A stretch of DNA of 64,000 bases from JBFHFS01 sp041583495 (GTDB lineage: Bacteria; Bacteroidota; Bacteroidia; Bacteroidales; Marinilabiliaceae): assembly GCA_041583495.1 (NCBI GenBank), contig JBFHFS010000011.1:1-64000 (forward strand), in the 5' to 3' direction. Each line of letters opens with the position of its first letter. The first letter of the stretch is position 1. The notes beneath the pieces are model-generated. The model did not search any database. It was not told the DNA's origin and was given only the letters and a program-made list of their open reading frames with translations. Positions 25,767 to 35,448 of this stretch are shown in pieces. The position numbers and the translations under genes are program-made.

Positions 25767-28379
25767 ATGAAATTCACCCCTTTATCCCTGATATTGTTAT
25801 TTGTATGTTCGCTAAACGCATTGGCACAACCCCAAACCCGGCTGCTACACGATAACTGGAAGGCCAAAAGAGCTACGGATATTTTAGTAGATGGCACAGA
25901 AATTACGGGCACGGATTACCACCCGAAAGGTTGGCTGGATGCCGTAATTCCGGGGACTATTTTGACGACTCTGCTGCACAATAATCAGATTCCAGATCCC
26001 TTTTTTGGCTTAAACAACGACCTGATTCCTGACGTGTATGATACGGGAAGAGATTATTATACCTATTGGTTTTACAACGAATTTGAGGTTGCGGAGCTAA
26101 AAGAGGGTCAGGAAGCATGGCTCAACTTTAGGGGCATAAATTATTTTGCCGATATTTTTCTGAATGGGCAGAGAATCAATACCAAAACCCACGAAGGTAT
26201 GTACCTCCGGGAAAAATACCGGATTACCCCCTATTTGAGACCAGGCAAAGCCAATAAACTGGCCATCTGGGTTGCCCCCCCCGATCCGGTGGGAAATGCT
26301 TTTGCAGGTCAGGGTGGTGATGGAACCATAGCCCGGAATATTACCATGCAATGTACCGCAGGATGGGATTGGATCTGCCCTATCCGCGACCGAAACACCG
26401 GAATCTGGGACCAGGTGAGGCTTGAAATTACAGGATCGACCGACCTTAGGCATCCCTACATCGAAAGCCGGGTCCCCGGCGTGAGAGAACCCGGGAAAAA
26501 ACAGGCTCCTGCATTTGTCAGAGCCTCTGCGGAGTTAAATAATGCTTCCTCACAATTGGTTCAGGGGACCTTAAAAGTAGAGATTGAAGGGCATGAGAAA
26601 AGCCTGAAAGTATCCCTTAACCCTCTCGAAGAGAAGGTTATTCAACTCCCTGAGATAAAAATTGAAAACCCAAAACTATGGTGGCCCAATGGACTGGGAG
26701 ATCAGCCTCTTTATCAGATGAAAATGACCTTCGTCTCGGCCGGAGGGGAAATCTCGGATGCCCAACAAGTCTCCTTTGGCATCCGGGAAACCGGCAATTA
26801 TTTCGACGAAAAAATCAGAGGCCAGGTATTTTCGGTCAATGGGCAAAAAGTCTTTATTAAAGGAGGCAACTGGATTGCCTCAGATGCTTTGCTAAGGTTA
26901 TCCAAAGAGCGCTACGAAGCCGAGGTCCGATTGCATGCCGGGATGAATATGAACATGATACGGGTTTGGGGCGGAGGCCTGACCGAAAGGCCCGAATTCT
27001 ACCAGGCCTGCGATAAATATGGCATTCTGGTATGGCAGGATCTTTGGGTCTCGGGCGACTGCAACGGAGAATGGCCCGATCCGTTAAAAAAAGAGTCGCA
27101 GGCCCGTCGAAAAGCCTATCCCGACAACCACCCGCTTTTTCTCGAAACGGCTGTCGATCAGATTAAGATGCTGAGAAATCACCCCAGCCTTTTTCTGTGG
27201 TGCGGCGGCAACGAAACGCCCCCACCACCCGATATACTTAAAGCCCTGGAAGAAGAGATCTTTCCCGGGGTGGATCCGACCCGTTTTTTTCTGGATGAGT
27301 CCACCTCCGCCAGGCTGATGACCAACTCGATCGGCGGCAATGGGGATGGCCCTTACGGCATCAGAGAGCCGGAGAAGATCTTTACCGAGCGCTCCTATCC
27401 CTTTAATCCCGAAACCGGATCCATAGGCATTCCCAATTACGAAGGCCTGAAGAAATTCATCCCCGAAGAGGAAATGGTTCCCCCGGGGTCGTCCTGGGCG
27501 AAAGGCTCCTGGCGATATCATAAGTATATTCCATTGCTTGACTTTCCCGACCGATACGGCAAGGTAAAAGATATCCGTGATTTTTGTTTCAAAGCCCAGA
27601 TGGTGAGCTACGAACAATACCGGGCCCTTCAGGAGGGCTTTAACTATAAGATGTGGGATTGGTATACCGGGATGCTGGTATGGAAAAATCAAAACCCATG
27701 GACCGCCCTGCGGGGATCCTTTTACGACTACTATCTGGATTACACAGGAGGATATTTTGGGTACAAACATGGAGCCGCGCCTGTGCATATTCAGCTTAAC
27801 TTAAACGATTCGGTGGTTTGTGTTTTAAATCAGACCCCCACACCACTGGCACCCCTAACTGCCTCAGCCACCCTGTTTAATCTGCACGGGAAGGTAGTCT
27901 GGCAAAAGGAACAAAACATTGAACTGAAGGCTAACGACCTGAGATTGCTCGATAAAATTGATTTACCCAAAGATACCAATGAAGTTTTCTTTCTTAAGTT
28001 ACAGTTGATGGATGGCGAGACCTTAGTCGATAAGAATCTCTATTGGCTCTCAAATACCCCCCATTCATACGAAAAACTAAATGATCTGGAGAAGGTGGTG
28101 GTCAAAACAGCTATCGGGAAAAAGAAGGCCGGGGGAAAGGTTATTACAGTTTCCAATCCAGGCAATGAACCAGCTTTCTTTATCCGGCTAAAAATTTTGG
28201 ATGGTCAAAACGAGCTTGTGTTACCCTCCTACTTCACCGAAAACTATTTTACCCTCATGCCCGGCGATAGCCAGCAGATTGACCTGGATTTTGGGGAGAA
28301 TCAGAAAGAAAGCCTGCATTCGCCACTCAAACTGGTGGTGGAGGGATGGAATGTGTCTGAAAATGAGCTTGAATTATGA
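25767..28379 (+). CDS. Secreted GH2 glycosidase (beta-mannosidase / exo-beta-glucosaminidase / endo-beta-mannosidase clade)
   Basis: This 870-residue exported (signal 1-20) GH2 enzyme has the jelly-roll sugar-binding domain (about 25-225), an Ig-like domain (225-345), a TIM barrel (345-680) and C-terminal sandwich domains. The barrel begins with the VNGQKVFIKGGNWI and RVWGGG blocks. The likely acid/base is E483 in LWCGGNE and the likely nucleophile E549 in FNPETGSIG. That second motif resembles the FNPEVGS pattern of plant mannosyl-glycoprotein endo-beta-mannosidases as I remember them, and not the usual nucleophile context of beta-galactosidases. Activity on beta-mannosides or glucosaminides of N-glycan or chitosan type is likely. 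The gene is monocistronic, with a terminator at 28512-28567. Confidence 0.85.
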   Translation: MKFTPLSLILLFVCSLNALAQPQTRLLHDNWKAKRATDILVDGTEITGTDYHPKGWLDAVIPGTILTTLLHNNQIPDPFFGLNNDLIPDVYDTGRDYYTYWFYNEFEVAELKEGQEAWLNFRGINYFADIFLNGQRINTKTHEGMYLREKYRITPYLRPGKANKLAIWVAPPDPVGNAFAGQGGDGTIARNITMQCTAGWDWICPIRDRNTGIWDQVRLEITGSTDLRHPYIESRVPGVREPGKKQAPAFVRASAELNNASSQLVQGTLKVEIEGHEKSLKVSLNPLEEKVIQLPEIKIENPKLWWPNGLGDQPLYQMKMTFVSAGGEISDAQQVSFGIRETGNYFDEKIRGQVFSVNGQKVFIKGGNWIASDALLRLSKERYEAEVRLHAGMNMNMIRVWGGGLTERPEFYQACDKYGILVWQDLWVSGDCNGEWPDPLKKESQARRKAYPDNHPLFLETAVDQIKMLRNHPSLFLWCGGNETPPPPDILKALEEEIFPGVDPTRFFLDESTSARLMTNSIGGNGDGPYGIREPEKIFTERSYPFNPETGSIGIPNYEGLKKFIPEEEMVPPGSSWAKGSWRYHKYIPLLDFPDRYGKVKDIRDFCFKAQMVSYEQYRALQEGFNYKMWDWYTGMLVWKNQNPWTALRGSFYDYYLDYTGGYFGYKHGAAPVHIQLNLNDSVVCVLNQTPTPLAPLTASATLFNLHGKVVWQKEQNIELKANDLRLLDKIDLPKDTNEVFFLKLQLMDGETLVDKNLYWLSNTPHSYEKLNDLEKVVVKTAIGKKKAGGKVITVSNPGNEPAFFIRLKILDGQNELVLPSYFTENYFTLMPGDSQQIDLDFGENQKESLHSPLKLVVEGWNVSENELEL

Positions 28380-28511
28380 CCGAAGCGACACCTGCGGGGA
28401 GATTGGATAATATGGTATTCATCCTGGATGTTTTTTCAGGGAAAAGCAGGTAGCCCTCCCCCGAAAATACAAAATCCCTCTGAAAAGCAAGTTGGAGTGA
28501 AAGAAAAGACA

Positions 28512-28567
28512 AAAGCCCATTTGCACACCATGGATTGAAAAAATCCAAAGACTTGCAAATGGGCTTT
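28512..28567. terminator. Bidirectional hairpin terminator
   Basis: A perfect 14-bp inverted repeat (AAAGCCCATTTGCA at 28512-28525, TGCAAATGGGCTTT at 28554-28567) with a second small TGGATT/AATCCA stem inside its loop. It lies between the convergent GH2 and trpB genes. The T-runs are short, so termination may be moderate. Confidence 0.75.
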
Positions 28568-28679
28568 ATAGTGTTTATTGCTTAACCAGGCCAATGGGAT
28601 AAACCAACATCGAAATAATCAGCATAAAAACAAAACAGGTCACTTTTACCCGCTTTCCAAAATGGGCTTTTAGAGCGCA

Positions 28680-29891
28680 CTATTTTCTGTTTTCCGGCAG
28701 GCCATACTCATCCACAACAAAATCAATGTCCTTATCGCCTCTTCCACTTAAATTAACCAATATGGAAGATTGAGGATTCGCCTGGGCCAGTTTAATAGCA
28801 TAAGCCACGGCATGAGCACTTTCTAAAGCGGGAATGATGCCTTCTAAACGGCTGAGTTCATAAAAGGCATCGATGGCTTCCTTATCGTTAATAACTTCGT
28901 AGTTAACCTTCTTTAAATCTTTAAGCATGCTGTGTTCAGGTCCAACCCCCGGATAATCCAGGCCACTGGCCACCGAATAAACCGCACCGGGTTCACCTTT
29001 TTCATCCTGAAGCAAATAACATTTAAACCCATGAATGATACCCGGCTTTCCAAGTGAAATAGTCGCGGCATTTTCACCATACTCCATGGATCTTCCACCG
29101 GGCTCGACACCATATAAGCTACATTCTTCATCCTCTAAAAAGGCCGAGAAAATTCCCATGGCATTGCTTCCACCGCCCACACAGGCCACCACATTATCGG
29201 GCAATTCGCCGGTCATCTCAAAAAACTGTTCTTTGGCTTCAATACCCACCACACGCTGAAAGTCGCGCACCATCATTGGAAAGGGATGTGGGCCAACCAC
29301 AGAGCCAATGCAATAAATTGAGTTATCAGAGTCTTTTAAATAGGCCTCAAATGCAGAGTCGACGGCTTCTTTAAGCGTTTTTAAGCCATGTGACACGGGG
29401 ACAATTTTAGCGCCAAGAATTTCCATTCGAACCACATTGGGATGTTCTTTAATAATATCAACCTCCCCCATATGAATTTCACATTCCAACCCGAAATAAG
29501 CCGCGGCAGTGGCCAGTGCCACCCCGTGCTGACCGGCGCCAGTCTCGGCAATTAATTTCTTCTTCCCCAAGTGCTTGGCAAGCAAAGCCTCCCCCATGCA
29601 ATGGTTCAGCTTATGTGCCCCGGTATGGTTCAGGTCTTCCCTTTTCATATAAATTCGTCCACCATATTTTTCGGATAAACGATTACAATAGTATACAGGT
29701 GTTGGCCGGCCCTGATAATGCTTTCTGATACTGCGTAGTTCAGATATAAACTCATGCGATTTGCTGATCGCATAATAGGCATCGGTAATTTTTTTCATCT
29801 CCACTTCAAGAACAGGAGGAATAAATGCGCCCCCATATTCTTTGTAAAACCCATTCTTATCAGGGTATTTTTTAAAATAATTGTCAGCCAT
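28680..29891 (-). CDS. trpB: Tryptophan synthase beta chain
   Basis: This 403-residue PLP enzyme condenses indole and serine to tryptophan. PLP lysine K94 lies in NHTGAHKLNH, followed by the AETGAGQHG indole/serine-site block and the phosphate-binding loop CVGGGSNAMG. ESAHA and SGRGDKDI complete the TrpB signature. Length and the REDLNHTGAHK motif point to the TrpB1 type, not the longer TrpB2 type. No other trp gene is in the window, so this is an isolated trpB; it may be a second copy or part of a scattered pathway. After the TAG the frame stays open for 34 codons and includes a hydrophobic stretch (see findings). Confidence 0.95.
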   Translation of the reverse strand: MADNYFKKYPDKNGFYKEYGGAFIPPVLEVEMKKITDAYYAISKSHEFISELRSIRKHYQGRPTPVYYCNRLSEKYGGRIYMKREDLNHTGAHKLNHCMGEALLAKHLGKKKLIAETGAGQHGVALATAAAYFGLECEIHMGEVDIIKEHPNVVRMEILGAKIVPVSHGLKTLKEAVDSAFEAYLKDSDNSIYCIGSVVGPHPFPMMVRDFQRVVGIEAKEQFFEMTGELPDNVVACVGGGSNAMGIFSAFLEDEECSLYGVEPGGRSMEYGENAATISLGKPGIIHGFKCYLLQDEKGEPGAVYSVASGLDYPGVGPEHSMLKDLKKVNYEVINDKEAIDAFYELSRLEGIIPALESAHAVAYAIKLAQANPQSSILVNLSGRGDKDIDFVVDEYGLPENRK

Positions 29892-30098
29892 AATTGTGTT
29901 TCTAAGTTATAATTTGAAAAATTAATCTTCTAAAAAAAATCAGTTTGCTGAGAAGTATCCCGGAAAACCAATAGACAAGCACGAATTTAGTAAAAAAAAC
30001 TTCAAAAATTCCCTACACGTATTGTTATAAACCTTCTAAATATTTATTTCGGGTATTTTTCGATGAAAAAAGTAATTATTCACCTCCACACATTGACA

Positions 30099-31268
30099 TC
30101 AGGTATTAATATAGGCTTTTAGATTGGATGCAGATATGCTTTCCAGCTCTGCGAAGGAATCCGCATGGGTTTCGGCAAAAAGAAAACCAAAAACCGGGTA
30201 GGCCCTGTAATCGACCTTCCTTAGATCCAAAACCCTGGAGAAACCTGATGCGAGTCGTTCATAATCGAAGGATTTAATTTTGTTCCCTTCTGTCCCTGTG
30301 GAGTTATCCAACACAATAACGCTGAACAAATGATCGTTGGTTTGTGTCAAAATGGAATTCCAGTCGGGCTTTTGAGACTTAAAGAAATACTCGTAGGGAT
30401 TAAAACCAAAAGCGTGATAGGTTAAGTCGGCGGTGGTACACCAACCCCCAAATCGTAATGGATTAATCTCAATGGGCACCGGTTGTCCCTCTCCATTTAG
30501 CCTGACCTCAACATGAACGGGAAAATTTTTCACCCCCGCCAATTCACCAATGCCTGACAAAAAATGGGTGAAAACCTCAAGATTTTCTTCAATGATCGCC
30601 TTTGAGGTGTAATATATTCTATCGCTCACATCGTTCAGAGAAGCAAAGTAGTGCTTGAAGGTGTTCAGGAGAACGGGATGCCCACACTCATCAAAATAGG
30701 CATCAAAAGCAAACTCCTCCCCCTCAATGCACTCCTCAATAATAAAAGTATTGGTATCGAGAACCTCTCTGGGATATAGATTCTCGATTTTTGTTATTTC
30801 AACTAAGATATTCTTTTTGGCCTCCTCCCATTCCTTTTGATGGTTTACTTTATAAACACCCATACTAAAGAAGCCGGTGGCCGGCTTAATAATAAACGGC
30901 GTTGGCAGCTCCTCAAACGAGATATCGTCGAAGTCACTTATTCGAACCTCTTTGAAATAAAAATCGGGATACATGGATGCCGTCAGCTCTCTAAACCTGG
31001 TTTTATTCTTGAATAAATTAATCTTTTCGGGTAAATCAGATCCTCCCAGATTTTGGGAAACCCATCCGATTGAATTTTCGGAGGTGCTGTAAAGTCTGGA
31101 ATTTTTAGATTCGTTAAATTTTGAAATAAACGCTTGGTCTGTCAACAGGTTAGGGCCAATTTCATCTTTATAAATCCTGGAATAGTCGTTTTCAAGGATG
31201 GGAAATTTATTTTTCCGGATGGTTTCCAGCAAGAAGCTGGAAACGTAGGGTTTATCAAGAATCAACAT
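30099..31268 (-). CDS. ATP-grasp domain protein
   Basis: This 389-residue cytosolic protein has an ATP-grasp fold: an N-terminal pre-grasp region, TPFIIKPATGF (nucleotide-binding lysine strand), FIIEECIEGEEFAFDAYFD (adenine-contact and grasp strands), and VEVRLNGEGQPVPIEINPLRFGG with the EIN magnesium ligands. The family includes carboxylate-amine/thiol ligases such as carbamoyl-phosphate-synthase-like and peptide ligases. No substrate can be inferred. It follows the methyltransferase gene on the same strand by 186 bp, a gap without other features. In that context it might modify a small molecule or peptide, but no precursor peptide gene was seen. Confidence 0.8.
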   Translation of the reverse strand: MLILDKPYVSSFLLETIRKNKFPILENDYSRIYKDEIGPNLLTDQAFISKFNESKNSRLYSTSENSIGWVSQNLGGSDLPEKINLFKNKTRFRELTASMYPDFYFKEVRISDFDDISFEELPTPFIIKPATGFFSMGVYKVNHQKEWEEAKKNILVEITKIENLYPREVLDTNTFIIEECIEGEEFAFDAYFDECGHPVLLNTFKHYFASLNDVSDRIYYTSKAIIEENLEVFTHFLSGIGELAGVKNFPVHVEVRLNGEGQPVPIEINPLRFGGWCTTADLTYHAFGFNPYEYFFKSQKPDWNSILTQTNDHLFSVIVLDNSTGTEGNKIKSFDYERLASGFSRVLDLRKVDYRAYPVFGFLFAETHADSFAELESISASNLKAYINT

Positions 31269-31454
31269 GAATCTACAAGGTTTTAAAAGAAGGTTAATCC
31301 GCTTACATTTTGGAAGAAAGGTGGCCGCAAAATGGTAATTGTTATGTTATTGTCCAAATTTTTCCGTTGGCATCCGGCCTGATTCTACAGGACTGGGTTA
31401 CTAAACATCTCATCGTTAGTCACCTTCAAAAGAAAAACATGGTTAACCCGCCTG

Positions 31455-32537
31455 CTACTCTTGAGGGGTATGTTTTAATTTTAACGCCCATAACTCTACC
31501 TCTTCGGCAGAACGCCAATGTTGGTTTCGTTTGGTTTTTTCCGAAGCGGCCTTGACTGATTTTTTAAAACATCGATCTAAATCAAACCGGTTTCCATAAA
31601 GGAGTTCCTGTTCTATGGGATGCTCTTTGGTTACATTGGTTATTTGCCCTAAATTGGAGAATAACAGCACAATTCTGCCTTCCGGGAGAAGCCGCTTTAC
31701 TGCTTCTTCAAAGAAATCAGGAAAGAGCTTGTGGTTGTAATAGATGGCTTCATCCAGGCGTTCCAATTCATGAGAGGCAGGCAACCAAGGCGGGTTAAAC
31801 ACGATCAGTTCGGTTGGTTTTTCCCACTTCCCGAATAAAGAGCCATAGTCCATTTCGATTTTGCGCGAAAACTTGGTCCCTTCCATTTCCTCTCTCAAAC
31901 CAATAATGGCATTGGGATTGATGTCGGTCCCAAAGGATTTTTGAAAGCCATGCTTCATCAGCATAAATGAAAGGATACCACTTCCAATCCCCACATCGAT
32001 CGCTGATTTTTTGGGTCCCTGGTAATGTTTTAGCCAATTGTCAAAAAGCTGTAAATGCTCAAAACGGGTTGGGAAATAAACCCCATAATAGGGATGAATC
32101 TTGTTTCGCAGTTCCGGAATTTGAATTCCGTTATTAAACCATTGCCAGGCACTGTTTAATCCTTGAATTTGGGGAAAAGGCAAAAGAAAATCATCCATCT
32201 CAGGGTATAACCTTTCCAGCCAACCAATCGACGGGGCTTTCTTAACGGCTAATTTATGATCTTTAACCCGTATCAACAGATGATTCGATAAGCTCCTGTA
32301 TGCCGACCGGAAGGCACGTTGATCCTGAAAAGATTCGCCGGAATGTCTCTCTCTGAGATAGGCCTGTAATTCGTTTAACAGAACCAGTCCATTGCTATAA
32401 AATTTCTCAATTAAAGTGTTCTTCCCTTCAAGCAAGGCCTCAATGGTGGCTTGAATATCTGTTGTCCGGAAAAAAGGCACGGTCTTAATTTCCGAACTTA
32501 TTGGCTCAGGCCTGATTGCTTTTATATTGGTAATCAT
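31455..32537 (-). CDS. Class I SAM-dependent methyltransferase (NPPW, HemK/RsmC-like)
   Basis: This 360-residue protein has the SAM-binding motif AIDVGIGSG (about 179-187), an acidic residue in GTDINPNA (204-210), and catalytic NPPW (248-251) typical of N-methyltransferases acting on adenine, guanine or glutamine (HemK/PrmC, RsmC, RlmG). The N-terminal ~150 residues are a separate, helical, charged region that may recognise the target. It might modify rRNA or a protein, but restriction-type DNA modification is less likely because no specificity or nuclease gene is near. The start ATG at 32537 is followed downstream by the ATP-grasp gene. Confidence 0.78.
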   Translation of the reverse strand: MITNIKAIRPEPISSEIKTVPFFRTTDIQATIEALLEGKNTLIEKFYSNGLVLLNELQAYLRERHSGESFQDQRAFRSAYRSLSNHLLIRVKDHKLAVKKAPSIGWLERLYPEMDDFLLPFPQIQGLNSAWQWFNNGIQIPELRNKIHPYYGVYFPTRFEHLQLFDNWLKHYQGPKKSAIDVGIGSGILSFMLMKHGFQKSFGTDINPNAIIGLREEMEGTKFSRKIEMDYGSLFGKWEKPTELIVFNPPWLPASHELERLDEAIYYNHKLFPDFFEEAVKRLLPEGRIVLLFSNLGQITNVTKEHPIEQELLYGNRFDLDRCFKKSVKAASEKTKRNQHWRSAEEVELWALKLKHTPQE

Positions 32538-32782
32538 TATTTTATTGAATTACCGCAAGATAAGGACAATATGAAGACAACCCGCCCAAACGGGCCTTAT
32601 TATTTTTATGAATGGTTAAGCTGCTAATCCTTAAAAGTTCAAGAAGTCTATTCTCTTAAACTTAACCTTTTGTACCGCACATCAATTACCATAGGCTTCC
32701 AGTTCAAAACAAGGGCACCAGAAATCGAGGAACCCACTTTTAGAAGGGCTGTTTATAGCATACCTTTAATTTCACATGAAGC

Positions 32783-33673
32783 TTAATTCCCACTTCCAAG
32801 TAATTGGATCCATTGATCTTTATACCCGGTATTCCTGACGCCATTGGAGTGTGGTTTTCGTCCCTGGGGGGGCTCTATATTGAAAGGAAAAATATGGTTT
32901 TGTGGAATATTCATGGCTTTATAAGTCTCATCAATGGTTTTGGCTGTAGGCTCTAAAACGTGATATGTTCCATACCAACGGTCAAAAGGGGTTTTGCTGT
33001 TCCCATAGTACCATTGGGCGATGGTGTTTTTGGAAGCGTAATCCCAACCACCGGAAAATATTACCACTCTTGCAACCCTTTCACGTTTGGCTATAAAGGC
33101 AGCCATCCCTCCTCCCTGGGATTGCCCGGAAACGGCAATTTGCCCCCACTTTGGAGAACCCTTTTCAAGATAATAACCCCAGTTTCCCTCTTTATCATTT
33201 TCGGCAAGATAGATGAGCAACTGGGTGAATCTGTTGAGGATGGATTCCTGAGGTTCATCCGTGATTAACGTAGTATCCATGTTACCATAAATTCTTTTTG
33301 CCCTGAAATGCTCAGCACAATCCGGGCAGTCGGCAAGCACCTGCCCTCTGCATATTTGAGCTACTGCCGGCGTATTGATATAAGACAAGTTGATGACCCT
33401 ATACCCTTGTTGAATGGCCGTTGCGAAAAGTTCATTGGGTCCCCTGTCGGCAATACCTCCTGTTCCCGGCATAAAAAGAAACAAGCGACCTTGCTTAATT
33501 TCCTTATTATAAGCAACATAATGGGGCGTGTCGGCCACTCTTATCCGTGAATCGGTTTGAGAAGGTTTTATCTTCAGAACAACAATTGCTTGTTCACTGG
33601 TCGAATTGGATTGAGCAAATGAGTTATTACAAATAATGCCAAAAAGCAGGGGTAGAAGAAAATAGAATCTCAT
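32783..33673 (-). CDS. Secreted alpha/beta hydrolase
   Basis: This 296-residue exported protein (signal about 1-20, ending AQS) has an alpha/beta-hydrolase fold. The nucleophile elbow is VSGQSQGGG, and the upstream LFLFMPGTGG is a probable oxyanion-hole strand. A conserved-looking disulfide candidate (CRGQVLADCPDC) sits between strands. The ATG at 33673 starts a proper signal peptide, whereas the longer frame to 33751 does not. It may be an esterase or peptidase-like enzyme; the substrate is unknown. It stands alone, about 245 bp from the methyltransferase start. Confidence 0.78.
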   Translation of the reverse strand: MRFYFLLPLLFGIICNNSFAQSNSTSEQAIVVLKIKPSQTDSRIRVADTPHYVAYNKEIKQGRLFLFMPGTGGIADRGPNELFATAIQQGYRVINLSYINTPAVAQICRGQVLADCPDCAEHFRAKRIYGNMDTTLITDEPQESILNRFTQLLIYLAENDKEGNWGYYLEKGSPKWGQIAVSGQSQGGGMAAFIAKRERVARVVIFSGGWDYASKNTIAQWYYGNSKTPFDRWYGTYHVLEPTAKTIDETYKAMNIPQNHIFPFNIEPPQGRKPHSNGVRNTGYKDQWIQLLGSGN

Positions 33674-34233
33674 GTTGTGTTTTTTAATTGTGCAATACGT
33701 TTGCGGGACTAAACAGCCGGGTATTTTGGTCACCTGCTCTGCCTGAAGCACCCGCCATGCTTCAGCCTAAAACCCTTTAATTTCCAATTTTCACGGATAT
33801 GACTTTAATCCCCTTTGGCCAATAATTTTTTTCCACAATATAAAACTAATCCCAATCACGTCATAGAATTTAACTGGTTTCCTATCGTCCGGCTGGTACC
33901 CGGGTTGGCTAAGGTCGCACAAGTCTTTATACTCCATCATTAAACCCCTACCTCTTAAAATCATTAAATCGGATCATCTCCAAGGGTGGTAAAAGAAAAG
34001 TGGCCACGCCATTCTTACCCTGATCTATGTAGCTGTTGGATAAGGAAATGGGCAAGGAATCCCGGCACCACTCTCCCCCTTCTTCATGGCAGATTTTACC
34101 GGTTCCGACGATCACTTTCCTGGAGTCAACTGTTTTTATTGACCGGATGGAACCGTATGCCAGAATTTCTTCCCTGCTTGTGTTCAGCGAACAGGCGCGT
34201 TTCATAAAATATCAGGGCATATAACCTATTCAA
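33674..34233. other. Intergenic region, 560 bp, with a doubtful small ORF
   Basis: Contains a perfect 8-bp hairpin (CTGAAGCA 33743-33750, TGCTTCAG 33758-33765) without a T-run, in the leader region of the alpha/beta-hydrolase gene, and a minus-strand 85-codon frame at 33948-34205. No other repeat or promoter stood out. Confidence 0.4.
33948..34205 (-). CDS. Possible small hypothetical protein (85 residues)
   Basis: This frame begins 28 bp after the serine-hydrolase stop on the same strand, so it could be the tail of that transcript. The composition is protein-like (mixed charged and hydrophobic residues, two Cys; GTGKICHEEGGEWC). It has no signal peptide, domain or clear ribosome binding site. 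It might be a degraded gene fragment. I do not recognise it. Confidence 0.25.
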   Translation of the reverse strand: MKRACSLNTSREEILAYGSIRSIKTVDSRKVIVGTGKICHEEGGEWCRDSLPISLSNSYIDQGKNGVATFLLPPLEMIRFNDFKR

Positions 34234-35445
34234 TTAGTCAAGTTGTTGGGCGACGTTCCAAAGATCAAAGTCCCCGTAATACTCCAGAGAGTTACCACAA
34301 TGAACAATTATGGTTTCCTTATCGGGAATAACATAGATGTTTTGCCCAAGATTTCCGGATGCGGCAAATTGAAACGTGGAATCACAGTTGGAATGGCCCC
34401 ACCACTGATAACTGTAATAGACCTTTTTACAACCACTTCCGAACCAGCCGGGATAAATATTGCGAGGGATGGCCTTATTTTCACGAGTGGACGCCAACAC
34501 CCAATCTTTGGAGATTATTTGATTTCCATTCCAGTTGCCCTCATGGAGGAAAAGACGGCCAAATCGGGCGTAATCAATGGCTCTTGCGATTAAACGGCTG
34601 GGCATATATTCAAATCCTGATTTTTTACTATCCAGAGAGAATAAGGCATCGTATTCCATTATTTTTGACCATAATTTCTCTTCAAGATACTCAGATACCG
34701 TTTTTTTCGTGGCCCTTTCTATTATTAAGCCCAAATAGCTGGTATTGTAGTTGCAATACTGAAAGGTACCGCCGGGCCCGGTGGCGATTTTCACCTTTTT
34801 AAGCAACCGTTTTCGGACATTTGGATGGTAGTACCCTACTGCCTCATCGTGCCAGGGAGCATGAATATAGGTTCCCGGGATGAAGCTGGTATTGTATTCA
34901 AGTCCTGAACGCATTTCCAGTAAATGCTTAATGGTGATGTGATTAAATCTAATATCTCTCAGCTGAAGCTCCGGAATATACTTAGTTATTGAATCCTCTA
35001 TGCTGGTAATTAAACCCTCATCAATGGCTGCACCAATTAAAAACGAAATAAACGATTTGGCCATCGATTGCGAATGGAAATAGGAATCCCTGGTGAATCC
35101 ATTGAAGTATCTCTCATATAAAATGGTATCCTTACGGATGAAAATAAGTGCCGTAGTTTCCGATTTTTCTGCCCATTCATCAAATGTTTTAAACCCCGAG
35201 CGCGACACCCTTTCCTGAAACAAACCTTCAACATATTCTTCATCCCGGCTTGTCATGAATTGGAACGCACTGTCTGCGCCATTTATGGTTCTGTTTTGAT
35301 AAAGCTGATAATCATAAATATCGGCTACATTTTGAGTCATTAACCGATACACATATACTGGAGAATACTTTAGGGATAAAACAGCCAGCACCAGAACCAC
35401 AAATATTATTGGGGTGAATACAATTATCTTAATTGTCTTATTCAT
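34234..35445 (-). CDS. Serine hydrolase, class C beta-lactamase family
   Basis: This 403-residue protein has an N-terminal membrane anchor or signal (about 8-26) and a class C beta-lactamase/esterase domain. S127-x-x-K130 lies in SQSMAKSF, where Ser is the expected nucleophile. FQYCNYNTSYLG carries the Tyr/Asn motif. A glycine-rich segment near the C terminus (AASGNLGQNIYVIP) matches the family's third motif region. Such proteins are more often D-aminopeptidase or esterase-like than drug-inactivating. It starts 3 bp after the DUF4386 gene stop, so the two are co-transcribed. Confidence 0.85.
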   Translation of the reverse strand: MNKTIKIIVFTPIIFVVLVLAVLSLKYSPVYVYRLMTQNVADIYDYQLYQNRTINGADSAFQFMTSRDEEYVEGLFQERVSRSGFKTFDEWAEKSETTALIFIRKDTILYERYFNGFTRDSYFHSQSMAKSFISFLIGAAIDEGLITSIEDSITKYIPELQLRDIRFNHITIKHLLEMRSGLEYNTSFIPGTYIHAPWHDEAVGYYHPNVRKRLLKKVKIATGPGGTFQYCNYNTSYLGLIIERATKKTVSEYLEEKLWSKIMEYDALFSLDSKKSGFEYMPSRLIARAIDYARFGRLFLHEGNWNGNQIISKDWVLASTRENKAIPRNIYPGWFGSGCKKVYYSYQWWGHSNCDSTFQFAASGNLGQNIYVIPDKETIIVHCGNSLEYYGDFDLWNVAQQLD

Positions 35446-35448
35446 TTT

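Noticed and set aside
27084..27788. 234-codon antisense frame inside the GH2 gene
   Set aside because: It lies wholly opposite a well-supported coding region with conserved GH2 motifs; its sequence is a shadow of that codon usage.
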